Shown here piece after piece: positions 14,966-23,487 of a stretch of DNA of 41,020 nucleotides. The position numbers and the translations under genes are program-made. The stretch spans positions 1-41,020 of the forward strand of contig CALVCB010000014.1 in NCBI GenBank assembly GCA_944325965.1. The letters run 5' to 3'. The DNA is from an uncultured Bacteroidales bacterium (GTDB lineage Bacteria; Bacteroidota; Bacteroidia; Bacteroidales; UBA932). The notes below the pieces were generated by a model. It was not told where the DNA came from, ran no database searches, and saw only the letters and a program-made list of their open reading frames with translations. Position 1 is the stretch's first letter. Every line of letters starts with the position of its first letter.

Positions 14966-17764
14966 TTACCTGCTTATAGCCTTTGCAGTATTTATGCCAC
15001 TGGAAGAAAAACCTCCTCCTGATGACAGACTGTCAGATGACAGTCCTGAAGAGTTTCGTCCACCTTCCCCGGCGGATGCTCCTCCTACAGAGGCGTTTTT
15101 GCCAGACTGGATATAGAAAGGCCAGAATATCCCGAATTTTATGGCCCTTTGAGGCCTTATGTAATGGTGGGCACCGAAATAGTCCACAGCCCTGTCCGGC
15201 CATCCCATCCCGGCATTGACCAGCTTGACGAATATGCAGGCCCTTTTCCACTGGATGTTTACAAAGGCATCGATATACGGGCTGTTGCCGTATTTTTCCT
15301 CTACCTGGTTGTGGAACAGTCCAAGTGCCGGGCTGTATGCAGGGGAATACCACCTGGTGGTATACCATGCGTTCGCCCCGATCTGCATCTGCATGACTTT
15401 CTTTACCACATCGAACTGGAAATAGTACCTGAAATTCAATGCGAGAGCAGGTAAAGGAAGTACGTCATTGTTTGAAGAGAGCTGGAACAGCGCCTGATGG
15501 TCAAAATGGAACTTCCACAGCCTGAAATTCTTTGTCAGGGAAGCCGACATTACACTCATCGGGGTGGCGTTCTGCCTTACTATACCTTCTGTATCATAAT
15601 ATATGTTGTTGCTTAGCAATGCATATCCGAATGTTGCTTTCAGTTTCCAGTGAGGTACCGCTGCGCTGGCCTCTATGCGGGTCTCGGATATTTTCCCGAA
15701 ACTGTTGTCCCACTTGTAGTGGTTTGAAAGGTAGTGCTGCTGGTACCAGTCCGGTTCTTTGAGTGAAGTGTTGAAGTGTGCAGTGAAGCTTACAGGGCTT
15801 CCCTTCGCCTTCCTGAACGGGAAGATGTTGAAACCGAGGTTCGCGTCCACCGCGAAATCATTTATTTCGGCCCCGAGGAAAGTGTAGCGGCCTGTCGCGT
15901 CCCATTTCAGGAACTTTTTCAGCTGTCCTTGCGCCCCGGCATACAGATAGACCGAGTTCCTTACCACGTTCCTGCCTTTTGAAAGATAGTTTTGGGTACT
16001 GCGGAAGTCATAGTAGTTGAGAAGCTTGTCTCCTATGCCCACATCCAGCTTGGACACTATCCCGTCATCTGACCACGGCTGCAGCCTTATGTAGAGCCTG
16101 TTCTCGAACTTCATCACCCTCTGCGAGTCAGCCGAGCTTGTGGGGTTGAGGTAGAAACGGTCGTGGTACAGGTCGCGCCCTGCCTGGCCGTTCTCTCCTG
16201 AGTCGATCTCGTCGGTGTACATCTTTGTGAAGACCGAATACTCGGAGCTGTGCCCGATGAATGCCGTGGTGATGTCCCTGTCCAGTGTGTCTGCATCTTC
16301 CGATGCTTCTACAGCGAGCCTCTCCTGCTCCTCCTCGAGATATTTGCTGATGGCGGTACTGTCTCCCGAGGCCATTATGCTGTCGCGCCTGGCCTGTTCC
16401 GCCTTCATCTCCTTCCTCTTTCCTATGTTGTTTATGAAATTGAACGGGATCCTGTATGACTGGTCCAGGAATACGGTATTTTTCTTTATCCTGTTGGACG
16501 CATTCTGGAGATGTACGTCTATTTCCCTGGCGTCCACTGTAGTGTCCCGTATCCAGGTATTGTCCACTATACCCCCGTTCTCGCTTTTCTCTATCTTGTT
16601 GTATATGTATCCTGCATGCATCAGATACCTCTTGCCCATATAGTTGGTAGCGGCCACGAATGTCCTGTTGTCCACATCCTCCCTCTGGAGCATGCCGTTG
16701 CCGCCGAACCTGTGGTATTCGAGGGTGACATTCAGCTCGGGAAGTATATTCTGCGTGGTGAGTATCTTGATGTCGGACTCCTCCTTTTCCGTGTTGGCAA
16801 AGAGCGTCCCCCAGTATGCGAGCTCGGTGTACGGCGTCTTCGTGTTGAACATCGGGAGGCTTTCCGGCGAGTAGTTGTATATCCGGTACGGGGTGTAGAA
16901 TATGGCGTTCTCCTCCTCGTCCCGCTTGAAATAGTTGTATGTCTGTACAGGAGAACCTATAACCCCCAGGTATGACACGTTCACATCCTCCTTGTAGAAA
17001 GGATAGTCATTGAAATGGTAGTTGTATGTCGTGTCCTGGCTGTGGAGCTCGATATTGTTGAAATACCTGTCATGCGTCCATGTGATTAGCCTCTTGTACT
17101 GCATTGAGTCAGGAATGGCATATGTCTCCAGTATCCTAGGGGTGGCAGCTATGATGCTGTCACGCGCCGCCAGTATGCTGTCTCTCCTGTCCAGTATGCT
17201 GTCCATCTTCGCCATGAGTGCGGGCAGCTCCTGCTCCTTGATCACTTTTTTCTGTTCTTTGCGGGAAAGGCTGCTGAACCAGGCGAGGGAGTCCCGGATG
17301 GCAATGTCCGTGGAGTCCTTTGTGTACAGCGAGTCAAGCAGATACAGCTGGACAGAGTCCCCTGCAGCCAGCAGCGAGTCCCTTGTCTGCTTCCGTGTCG
17401 GCGCATTCTTGAGTTCGACATAGTATCTGTACCGGATGGAGTCTGCCAGCCTCAGTGAATCCGGCGGTATGATAGTGTCCCGCGGTGTGAGGGCTTTGAT
17501 GGAATCGACCTTTGAGGAGATGCTCCCGATGACTGCGGCAATTCCCGGGTTGGTGTGTATGAAAACGACACTGTCCGAAGCCTTCATGGCTTCAGTGTCA
17601 ACTGATTCCTTTATGATAGAACTGTCCGTGCCTCTGGCCTGCTTCAGAGAGTCGGCAACCGCAGCCAGGCGGACCGTCCGTACCGCATCAATCCCGAATG
17701 ACTGTATCGCAGCAATCCCTATCAGCAGCGCAGGAATCCATATTTTAGATAACAGGTTCTTCAT
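14966..17764 (-). CDS. Putative outer-membrane porin (Porin_10 type)
   Basis: The 932-residue protein begins with a signal peptide (MKNLLSKIW start). Residues about 40-200 form a charged helical region with repeated Asp-Ser-Leu / Ile-Leu-Asp patterns (DSILDRRDSILAARDSI), possibly a coiled coil. The remainder is rich in alternating aromatic and polar residues, as expected for a beta-barrel. This fits the Bacteroidota 'putative porin' family (Porin_10). A TTG at 17776 is in frame, but the ATG at 17764 gives the natural signal peptide. It lies between pncA (49-base gap) and the mltF-like gene (6-base gap). The substrate is unknown. The barrel prediction is by pattern only. Confidence 0.8.
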   Translation of the reverse strand: MKNLLSKIWIPALLIGIAAIQSFGIDAVRTVRLAAVADSLKQARGTDSSIIKESVDTEAMKASDSVVFIHTNPGIAAVIGSISSKVDSIKALTPRDTIIPPDSLRLADSIRYRYYVELKNAPTRKQTRDSLLAAGDSVQLYLLDSLYTKDSTDIAIRDSLAWFSSLSRKEQKKVIKEQELPALMAKMDSILDRRDSILAARDSIIAATPRILETYAIPDSMQYKRLITWTHDRYFNNIELHSQDTTYNYHFNDYPFYKEDVNVSYLGVIGSPVQTYNYFKRDEEENAIFYTPYRIYNYSPESLPMFNTKTPYTELAYWGTLFANTEKEESDIKILTTQNILPELNVTLEYHRFGGNGMLQREDVDNRTFVAATNYMGKRYLMHAGYIYNKIEKSENGGIVDNTWIRDTTVDAREIDVHLQNASNRIKKNTVFLDQSYRIPFNFINNIGKRKEMKAEQARRDSIMASGDSTAISKYLEEEQERLAVEASEDADTLDRDITTAFIGHSSEYSVFTKMYTDEIDSGENGQAGRDLYHDRFYLNPTSSADSQRVMKFENRLYIRLQPWSDDGIVSKLDVGIGDKLLNYYDFRSTQNYLSKGRNVVRNSVYLYAGAQGQLKKFLKWDATGRYTFLGAEINDFAVDANLGFNIFPFRKAKGSPVSFTAHFNTSLKEPDWYQQHYLSNHYKWDNSFGKISETRIEASAAVPHWKLKATFGYALLSNNIYYDTEGIVRQNATPMSVMSASLTKNFRLWKFHFDHQALFQLSSNNDVLPLPALALNFRYYFQFDVVKKVMQMQIGANAWYTTRWYSPAYSPALGLFHNQVEEKYGNSPYIDAFVNIQWKRACIFVKLVNAGMGWPDRAVDYFGAHHYIRPQRAIKFGIFWPFYIQSGKNASVGGASAGEGGRNSSGLSSDSLSSGGGFSSSGINTAKAISR

Positions 17765-17773
17765 ACGAACCTG

Positions 17774-17781
17774 CAAAGGTA
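17774..17781 (-). promoter_or_regulatory. -7 box close to porin start
   Basis: TACCTTTG on the minus strand is a full -7 match ending nine bases before the porin ATG, so the leader would be only a few bases. It may give the porin-mltF pair its own promoter in addition to read-through from pncB-pncA. Confidence 0.45.
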
Positions 17782-17813
17782 TGTAAAATATTTAGAAACT
17801 GCCTAAAAATTTT

Positions 17814-18407
17814 TTATTTATGCACAATCCTGACCCCTGAAGCTTCCAGTTCCCGGAGGGTGGCATTGTGCCCTGCCTCATCCACATATGCCAGCGCAGG
17901 TGCGACAAGATGTACCGAAAAGCCTGCTTTCTGCAGGTCCAGGCATGTGGCCCTGACGCAGAATTCAGTGGCGATGCCGCAGACGTACACGTCCTTGGTG
18001 TCCATGAGCTCCAGGATCTCTCCAAGGGTCTGGCCTGCCCTGTTCGCTCCCTCGAACCCGGAATACTGCTCCCGGTCAATGTCGCATCCCTTGTAGAATG
18101 TAAGCTCCTCTTTCATGTAAGGCTGGAGCATTTCATGCACGGCTCCTCCGTGTGTGCCTGCGACGCAGTGGGACGGCCATGTCCCCCCGCTGGACGTGAA
18201 AGAGCAATGCCCTGCCGGGTGGTGGTCGCATACGAACAGTATGGGGAAGGTGTCCAATATTTCGTTTTCGTCCCCGCTCTGCCCGGCCGTCATCCTGTCG
18301 ATGAAAGCGACGGCTTCCCTAACTGCGTTTTTTGAATTGAGGCATGCAAGGGACCCGTCGATGAAGTCGTAAAGCATGTCCACTACTACAAGAGCTGAAT
18401 CTGTCAT
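17814..18407 (-). CDS. pncA: Nicotinamidase
   Basis: PncA deamidates nicotinamide to nicotinic acid, feeding the upstream-encoded nicotinate phosphoribosyltransferase. The 197-residue protein carries the isochorismatase-fold catalytic triad: Asp10 (VVVDMLYDF), Lys106 (TFYKGCD) and Cys150 (GIATEFCVRAT). The metal-site region is DHHPAGHCSF (61-70), and WPSHCVAGTHG (78-88) matches the family substrate loop. A TTG at 18416 is in frame but overlaps the pncB stop; the ATG at 18407, five bases after that stop, is preferred. The gene order pncB-pncA makes a compact NAD-salvage operon. Confidence 0.94.
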   Translation of the reverse strand: MTDSALVVVDMLYDFIDGSLACLNSKNAVREAVAFIDRMTAGQSGDENEILDTFPILFVCDHHPAGHCSFTSSGGTWPSHCVAGTHGGAVHEMLQPYMKEELTFYKGCDIDREQYSGFEGANRAGQTLGEILELMDTKDVYVCGIATEFCVRATCLDLQKAGFSVHLVAPALAYVDEAGHNATLRELEASGVRIVHK

Positions 18408-18412
18408 GTCTG

Positions 18413-19897
18413 TCAAAGGCTGAAGTTGTTGATTTCTGATAAGAGTCTGTTTATGATGCCCATTTTCAGGTCATACAGCGGGTCGGATATGTCCACCTTG
18501 TAATAATGCGGGTTGATAAGACGTCTTTCGCTTGGGCTGAAGTGCCTCAGAGTGTCGTCATAATATGCCTTCTTCTCCATCAGCGTATGCACCGGCACGC
18601 ATCTTCTGCCGTTTTCCATTACCTTGGTCTGCAGTGGTTTCGCCGTGTAGGTCCCAGCCTCGAATGTCTTGGACTTGTAGCGGTCGTTCTCATCATAGAT
18701 GGTGAATGTCTCCCCGGCCTCTATCTGCTCTGTCAGAGCGTCCCCGCGAAGGCAGGTGACATCGGCCTTGAATACTTCTCCTTTTTCCGGGTCGTCCCGT
18801 GTAATCCTGTATGTGACCTGGAATCCCGGGTTTATGAGCTTGGCCTTGTCTTCTGAGCGCTTGAGCACCGGCTGCCCGTCTATCTGCACGAGCTTGTAGA
18901 CATTTCCGAAGCAAGGGCTGGCCTTGCTGGTCGCTATAGCGTCTCCAACCCCGTATGAATCTATGCAGGCACCCTGCCTTTCAAGGTCGGAGATGATGTA
19001 CTCGTCCAGGGAGTTGGTGGCGAATATCCTGCATTTGCGAAATCCGTTCTCATCCAGTATCCTGCGGCATTCGCATGACAGGTATGCGAGGTCTCCGCTG
19101 TCCAGCCTTATGCCGTACCCGTACGGGTAGCTGTCGTCTATGCCGTTCTCCCTGTATGCCTTCATGGCGTTGAGTATGCCGCACTTGAGGGAGTCATACG
19201 TGTCTATCAGGAGGATGAGCGGCTCGTTCCTGTGTGTTTTTATATAGGAGTCGAACGCCTTGTGCTCCCCCTCGACGGAGCATCCGAAGGAGGTGACATA
19301 GCTGTGGGCCATCGTTCCCGTGGATCCGCATCCGAACATCACTCCGGTGAGTATGTTGGAGGTGTTGCTGCATCCTGCGATTATAGCAGCTTTGGCCCCG
19401 TATGCTGCCGCCCACGGTCCGTGTGCACGCCTTGACCCGAACTCGCTTACCGGCCTGTTGGTCGCCCTGCACACCCTTGAGGCCTTGGTCGCCACCGCCA
19501 TCTGGTGGTTCATTATGCACAGCATGGGGGTCTCCAGCACCTGGGCCTCTATTATGGGGCCTTCCACAATGATTACGGGCTGGGACGGGAAGACTATCTC
19601 CCCCTCCCTCATGGCATAGATGTTACCGGTGAACCTCATTTTTGAAAGATATTCCCTGAACTGCGCGTATTCCTGTCCGGGGAGGAACTTTTCGAAGAAG
19701 TCTGCCGGCATGTCCCCCAGGCTTTCGACCATCTCAAGGACTTCATCCACTCCGCTGACCACTGCCCAGTTGTTGTTCTCGGGGGCCTTGCGGTAGAAAA
19801 GGTTGAATATTGCGGTCTGGTCCTTCATTCCGCAGTCATGGAAAGACTTTCCCATAGTGTACTGGTACTTGTCTGAACAATAGGCGTTATTAAGCAT
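18413..19897 (-). CDS. pncB: Nicotinate phosphoribosyltransferase
   Basis: This 494-residue enzyme joins nicotinate and PRPP to form nicotinate mononucleotide, with ATP hydrolysis, in the Preiss-Handler NAD-salvage pathway. Recognisable segments are DKYQYTMGKSFHD near the start, FNLFYRKAP, EFGSRRAHGP near 155, the GCGSTGTMAHS segment with a His in the phosphorylation-site region, and IRLDSGDLAYLS. The frame is open to 19921, but MLNNAYCSDKYQ from the ATG at 19897 matches the family N-terminus and lies 21 bases after a -7 box. pncA follows on the same strand. The promoter faces away from the kinase-RapZ gene only ~70 bases off. Confidence 0.94.
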   Translation of the reverse strand: MLNNAYCSDKYQYTMGKSFHDCGMKDQTAIFNLFYRKAPENNNWAVVSGVDEVLEMVESLGDMPADFFEKFLPGQEYAQFREYLSKMRFTGNIYAMREGEIVFPSQPVIIVEGPIIEAQVLETPMLCIMNHQMAVATKASRVCRATNRPVSEFGSRRAHGPWAAAYGAKAAIIAGCSNTSNILTGVMFGCGSTGTMAHSYVTSFGCSVEGEHKAFDSYIKTHRNEPLILLIDTYDSLKCGILNAMKAYRENGIDDSYPYGYGIRLDSGDLAYLSCECRRILDENGFRKCRIFATNSLDEYIISDLERQGACIDSYGVGDAIATSKASPCFGNVYKLVQIDGQPVLKRSEDKAKLINPGFQVTYRITRDDPEKGEVFKADVTCLRGDALTEQIEAGETFTIYDENDRYKSKTFEAGTYTAKPLQTKVMENGRRCVPVHTLMEKKAYYDDTLRHFSPSERRLINPHYYKVDISDPLYDLKMGIINRLLSEINNFSL

Positions 19898-19918
19898 TAC
19901 GGTTCGGTTAAATCGGCA

Positions 19919-19926
19919 CAAAGTTA
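19919..19926 (-). promoter_or_regulatory. Bacteroidota -7 box of pncB-pncA
   Basis: TAACTTTG on the minus strand is a full -7 match, 21 bases before the pncB ATG at 19897. It lies back to back with the promoter of the gene at 19969. The -33 TTTG of that gene (19933-19936) is only seven bases away, so the two promoters overlap. Confidence 0.6.
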
Positions 19927-19932
19927 CACTTT

Positions 19933-19964
19933 TTTGTCAGACTATGTCGGATTTTATAATTTTG
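19933..19964 (+). promoter_or_regulatory. Consensus promoter placed 4 bases before the kinase-RapZ ATG
   Basis: TTTG (19933-19936), a 20-base spacer and TAATTTTG (19957-19964) make a full-consensus Bacteroidota promoter. Only four bases (TGAC) separate the box from the ATG at 19969. The first transcribed base should therefore fall at or next to the start codon, giving a leaderless mRNA. Confidence 0.75.
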
Positions 19965-19968
19965 TGAC

Positions 19969-21441
19969 ATGGAAAACAATATTCTGTCACAGCTTTTCAT
20001 GGCCCGTTTCGGTACAATGCCGGACCGGGTTGTCCCGCTGCCGGCTTCCGGCAGCCACCGCAGGTATTTCCGTCTGGTGGACCGGAATGTCTCAGCCATA
20101 GGGGTTTCGGGTACTGACTGCAATGAAGACAGGGCTTTCTGTACCATGGCGGAGCATTTCCGCGGCAAGGGTATACCTGTCCCTGAGATCTATGGACTCA
20201 GCCCGGACGGGATGTACTATCTGCAGGAAGATCTCGGGGATATCTCCCTTTTCGACCTGGTCTCCCCGGGCCGGGAAACAGGCAACTACAGCCCTGATGA
20301 GAGGAGGATACTGCTTGACGCCGTGTCCTGGCTTCCAATAATACAGTACGGGGGAGCTGAAGGCCTGGACTTCAAAGCATGCTGCCGGTCATCCGTGTTC
20401 GACGGGCGTACAGTGATGTCCGACCTGAACTACTTCAAATATTGTTTCCTGAAGACCCTGGGGCTGGAATTCGACGAGATGCGACTCCAGGATGATTTCG
20501 AACGCCTGAGGGACGATCTCATGGCGGTCCCTTCCGACGTATTCATGTACAGGGATTTCCAGTCCAGGAACATAATGGTGAAGGACGGCAGTCCGTATTA
20601 TATCGATTTCCAGGGCGGTATGAAGGGCCCTGGATATTACGACCTCGCCTCTTTCGTATGGCAGGCGAGGGCCCGGTATCCGCAGGACCTGAAAAATGAA
20701 ATGATCAAGGCCTATCTTGCGGCCCTTGCCCCTTATGCCTCGCCTGACCCGGAGGATTTCCGCAGGAAACTGGGGCTTTTCGTACTTGTCCGCACACTCC
20801 AGGTACTCGGCGCGTACGGTTTCAGAGGCTATTTCGAGAGGAAGCCTCATTTCCTTAGGAGCATTCCGGCGGCGATGGAAAATCTCAGGGAGCTGCTTGC
20901 AGCCCCTTTGGATACCTATCCGTACCTGGCGGACGTCCTGGGGAGGATAGTCGTGGCGTTCGACAGGGGACAGGTGGAGTTTCTTCCCGAAAAGGATGTA
21001 TGTCTTTCCGGAGGGGTTCCTGCGGATTCCGCAGGGAGGCTTACCGTCACGGTGTGCAGTTTCTCCTATAAAAAAGGTATTCCCGAGGATGCCTCCGGCA
21101 ATGGTGGCGGCTATGTGTTCGACTGCAGGTCTATACACAATCCCGGGAAATACAGTTCATACAGAGGTCTCTCCGGTATGGATGCCCCGGTGATGAGGTT
21201 CCTCGAGGATGACGGGGAGGTCTTCGGATTCATGGAACATGCCTTCGGACTGGTGGACGCCCATGTGAAGAGGTTCCTTGAAAGGGGTTTTTCGCACCTT
21301 ATGGTATGTTTCGGGTGCACGGGGGGACAGCACCGCTCGGTATATTGTGCGGAGAAGATGGCGGGGCATCTGGCCTCTGTCCATGGGGTCAGGGTACATC
21401 TTGTTCACAGGGAACAGGGGGTTGTGCGGATTCTGGAATGA
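19969..21441 (+). CDS. Phosphotransferase (AmgK-like kinase) fused to RapZ C-terminal domain
   Basis: The 490-residue protein has two parts. Residues 1-~320 are an APH-type sugar kinase: YRDFQSRN with catalytic Asp196, then IDFQGG with metal-binding Asp213. Residues ~356-485 match the RapZ C-terminal domain: [29 protein letters not shown] and [11 protein letters not shown] (449-459). The RapZ P-loop NTPase half is absent. AmgK kinases phosphorylate MurNAc or GlcNAc at C1 during peptidoglycan recycling. Enterobacterial RapZ senses glucosamine-6-phosphate through its C-terminal domain. A MurU-like gene follows after 40 bases, which supports the recycling role. That the RapZ part senses amino-sugar phosphate here is inference. 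Other small-molecule kinase activities cannot be excluded. Confidence 0.85.
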   Translation: MENNILSQLFMARFGTMPDRVVPLPASGSHRRYFRLVDRNVSAIGVSGTDCNEDRAFCTMAEHFRGKGIPVPEIYGLSPDGMYYLQEDLGDISLFDLVSPGRETGNYSPDERRILLDAVSWLPIIQYGGAEGLDFKACCRSSVFDGRTVMSDLNYFKYCFLKTLGLEFDEMRLQDDFERLRDDLMAVPSDVFMYRDFQSRNIMVKDGSPYYIDFQGGMKGPGYYDLASFVWQARARYPQDLKNEMIKAYLAALAPYASPDPEDFRRKLGLFVLVRTLQVLGAYGFRGYFERKPHFLRSIPAAMENLRELLAAPLDTYPYLADVLGRIVVAFDRGQVEFLPEKDVCLSGGVPADSAGRLTVTVCSFSYKKGIPEDASGNGGGYVFDCRSIHNPGKYSSYRGLSGMDAPVMRFLEDDGEVFGFMEHAFGLVDAHVKRFLERGFSHLMVCFGCTGGQHRSVYCAEKMAGHLASVHGVRVHLVHREQGVVRILE

Positions 21442-21465
21442 CAGGCGGGATGCAGGACCAATCAG

Positions 21466-21472
21466 AAGGAGG
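21466..21472 (+). promoter_or_regulatory. Strong Shine-Dalgarno sequence before murU-like gene
   Basis: AAGGAGG, nine bases before the ATG at 21482, is a textbook anti-16S match. It is the only such site noticed with good spacing in this window, and Shine-Dalgarno use is generally weak in Bacteroidota. It supports the ATG at 21482 over the open frame further upstream. Confidence 0.6.
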
Positions 21473-21481
21473 ACGGATATT

Positions 21482-22243
21482 ATGAAGGCAATGATTTTCG
21501 CCGCTGGACTCGGTACGCGGCTCAGACCGTTGACGGACACTATGCCCAAGGCTCTTGTTCCGGTCTGCGGCAAGCCACTGTTATGGCATGTGATGTCCAG
21601 GCTGAAGGCTGCAGGGATTGATGATGTAACGATAAATGTGCATCACTTCGCGGACATGATAACAGACTATGTCGGCTCCATAGGGGGCCTCGGAATGAAT
21701 GTCCATATATCGGACGAACGAGGCCTCCTGCTGGAGACCGGGGGTGCCATACGGCATGCGGAACGGTTCCTTGCCCCTGATGGGGACAGCGGCAGTTTCC
21801 TTGTGCACAATGTGGATATAATCTCGGACCTTGACATAGGATGGTTCATGTCGCATGCACGTGACGGCGCCCTTGCCACCCTGCTTGTCAGCAAGCGCAG
21901 GACCGACCGCTATCTGCTTTTCGACAGTGACATGCGGCTTGCCGGCTGGACCAATGTCTCTACCGGAGAAGTCCGGTCGCCTTATCCTGACCTTGATGTG
22001 TCATCATGCTGTCCTATGGCCTTTTCCGGGATACATATAGTTTCCGGCGGGATCTTCCCGATTTTCGGCTCCGAGGGTTTCGGGGAACGTTTCCCGATAA
22101 TGGATTTTTATCTGAAAGTGGCTGACAGGTATCCTGTCTATGGCCTCCAGGCCAGCGACCTCCGCCTGATAGATGTTGGCAAGGCGGGCTCTCTGGCGGA
22201 AGCGGAGAAGTTCCTGACCATCCAGCGGTCCCGGACTATCTGA
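21482..22243 (+). CDS. Nucleotidyltransferase, MurU-like
   Basis: The 253-residue protein is a sugar-1-phosphate nucleotidyltransferase. Motifs are [10 protein letters not shown] near residue 9, the [11 protein letters not shown] segment near 22, the metal-binding HNVDI near 104, and [12 protein letters not shown] near the end (compare the usual DVGTPE). Downstream of an AmgK-like kinase it probably makes UDP-MurNAc from MurNAc-1-phosphate, by analogy with AmgK-MurU of Pseudomonas. That assignment depends on the neighbour. Alternatives are mannose-1-P or glucose-1-P nucleotidyltransferases. The frame stays open upstream into the kinase gene, but the Shine-Dalgarno site and the conserved N-terminus MKAMIFAAG fix the start. 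Its end overlaps the convergent histidine kinase gene by 8 bases. Confidence 0.85.
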   Translation: MKAMIFAAGLGTRLRPLTDTMPKALVPVCGKPLLWHVMSRLKAAGIDDVTINVHHFADMITDYVGSIGGLGMNVHISDERGLLLETGGAIRHAERFLAPDGDSGSFLVHNVDIISDLDIGWFMSHARDGALATLLVSKRRTDRYLLFDSDMRLAGWTNVSTGEVRSPYPDLDVSSCCPMAFSGIHIVSGGIFPIFGSEGFGERFPIMDFYLKVADRYPVYGLQASDLRLIDVGKAGSLAEAEKFLTIQRSRTI

Positions 22244-23471
22244 ATGTCAATGTGAATACCGTCTGCCTGTCATCGCTTCCGGTCAGTCTCAGGCTTCCGT
22301 TGTGAAGCCTCATGATCTGGCGGGATATGCTCAGGCCTATGCCTGTCCCCGAAGGCTTCGTGGTAAAGAAAGGTACGAATATTTCTTCCTGGCTTTCCTT
22401 GCTTATGGGACGACCGTTGTTGGCGATGTCCACTATTACGCTTTCCATGCTGTCGATCCATGCCTTTATGCGTACATTGGAAGCTCCGGCCTGGAGCGCG
22501 TTCTTCATCAGGTTGACCAGTATCTGAGATATCTGCCCCTCGTCTGCGTATAGCAGGATGTCCTCGTCCTTTTCTTCATAGTGGAACGAGGCGCCTGCCT
22601 GCGCGAACTGCCGTGCGGTAAGCTTTTGCACGGTTTCAGCGAGGTCTTTCATGAAGAAGGCTTTCCTGACAGGAGGGGCGATGTGTGTCAGGTCCCTGTA
22701 GGACTCCACGAACTTTATGAGCCCGTTGGCGGACGTGGCTATGGTCTGGAGTCCGGCCCTTATGTCCGGGGTGTTGCTGTCCTCCGCTCCAGGTCCGGCG
22801 TATTTCGCGAGGGCGTCGCTCAGGGAGGCGATAGGGGTGACCGTGTTCATTATCTCATGTGTAAGCACACGTATCAGCCTGGTCCATGACGCAGACTCGT
22901 TCTCCTCGATGTCGCTACTTATATCGTTGAATGCTACGATCTTCACATTTTTACCCCGGATTTCTGCCGAAGATGCCGTGATGGAAATGGTGACCCTGGA
23001 GGATTCGTTGAAATAGCTCGCCCGCTCTTCGACCCCCTCGGCCACTTTCCGGAAGGCCTCGTCGAGGGTTTCGCTGATACGTCTGAGCTGCCTGATATTA
23101 CTGAACGTGGCCATGCCCAGTATCCGGAGCGCCATGGCGTTGCAGTAGCTGATATGTTCGCCGTCCTCGTCTATCACTGTTATCCCGGTCTGCACATGGT
23201 CCAGCATTTTGCCGTAGTACTGCTCCTGTTCCCTGATTTCTTCCTTTTCTTTTTCGAAGATGGTCCTTATCCTGTTCAGCGTCCGGTTGAACTTCCTGCC
23301 CACCAGCTTGTCCTCGCTGAATCTGAAGTTTGTTTCCTTGTCCTCCAGGGCATCCAGCATATAGGTGACTTTGCGGCGGGTCTTGACGGTGAAGCAGATT
23401 CCCGCTGCAATGAAGGTCAAGGCGATGGCGCCTGCCAGAATAAGTATGTACTCTATTCCCACTGTATGCAA
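22236..23471 (-). CDS. Sensor histidine kinase, NtrB-like
   Basis: About 411 residues. One membrane segment at ~7-29 is followed by a coiled linker (60-90), a PAS-like domain (~90-190), a HisKA domain with phospho-acceptor His205 in LTHEIMN, and an HATPase domain (NLMKNAL near 320, [18 protein letters not shown] near 370). No periplasmic sensor domain is present, so the signal is probably internal or sensed through the PAS domain. The start is TTG at 23471; a GTG at 23462 is also possible and no ATG fits. It follows the response-regulator gene by 16 bases, so the two form one operon and very likely one signalling pair. The family is clear but the signal is unknown. Confidence 0.9.
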   Translation of the reverse strand: MHTVGIEYILILAGAIALTFIAAGICFTVKTRRKVTYMLDALEDKETNFRFSEDKLVGRKFNRTLNRIRTIFEKEKEEIREQEQYYGKMLDHVQTGITVIDEDGEHISYCNAMALRILGMATFSNIRQLRRISETLDEAFRKVAEGVEERASYFNESSRVTISITASSAEIRGKNVKIVAFNDISSDIEENESASWTRLIRVLTHEIMNTVTPIASLSDALAKYAGPGAEDSNTPDIRAGLQTIATSANGLIKFVESYRDLTHIAPPVRKAFFMKDLAETVQKLTARQFAQAGASFHYEEKDEDILLYADEGQISQILVNLMKNALQAGASNVRIKAWIDSMESVIVDIANNGRPISKESQEEIFVPFFTTKPSGTGIGLSISRQIMRLHNGSLRLTGSDDRQTVFTLTFR

Positions 23472-23487
23472 TGGTGTTGCCGGATGG

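Noticed and set aside
17785-17805. Weak TTTAG/CTAAA hairpin after pncA as a terminator
   Set aside because: The stem is only five AT-rich pairs with a 7-base loop, too weak to call.
21278-21481. Upstream extension of the MurU-like frame into the kinase gene
   Set aside because: The conserved MKAMIFAAG start and a good Shine-Dalgarno sequence select 21482.
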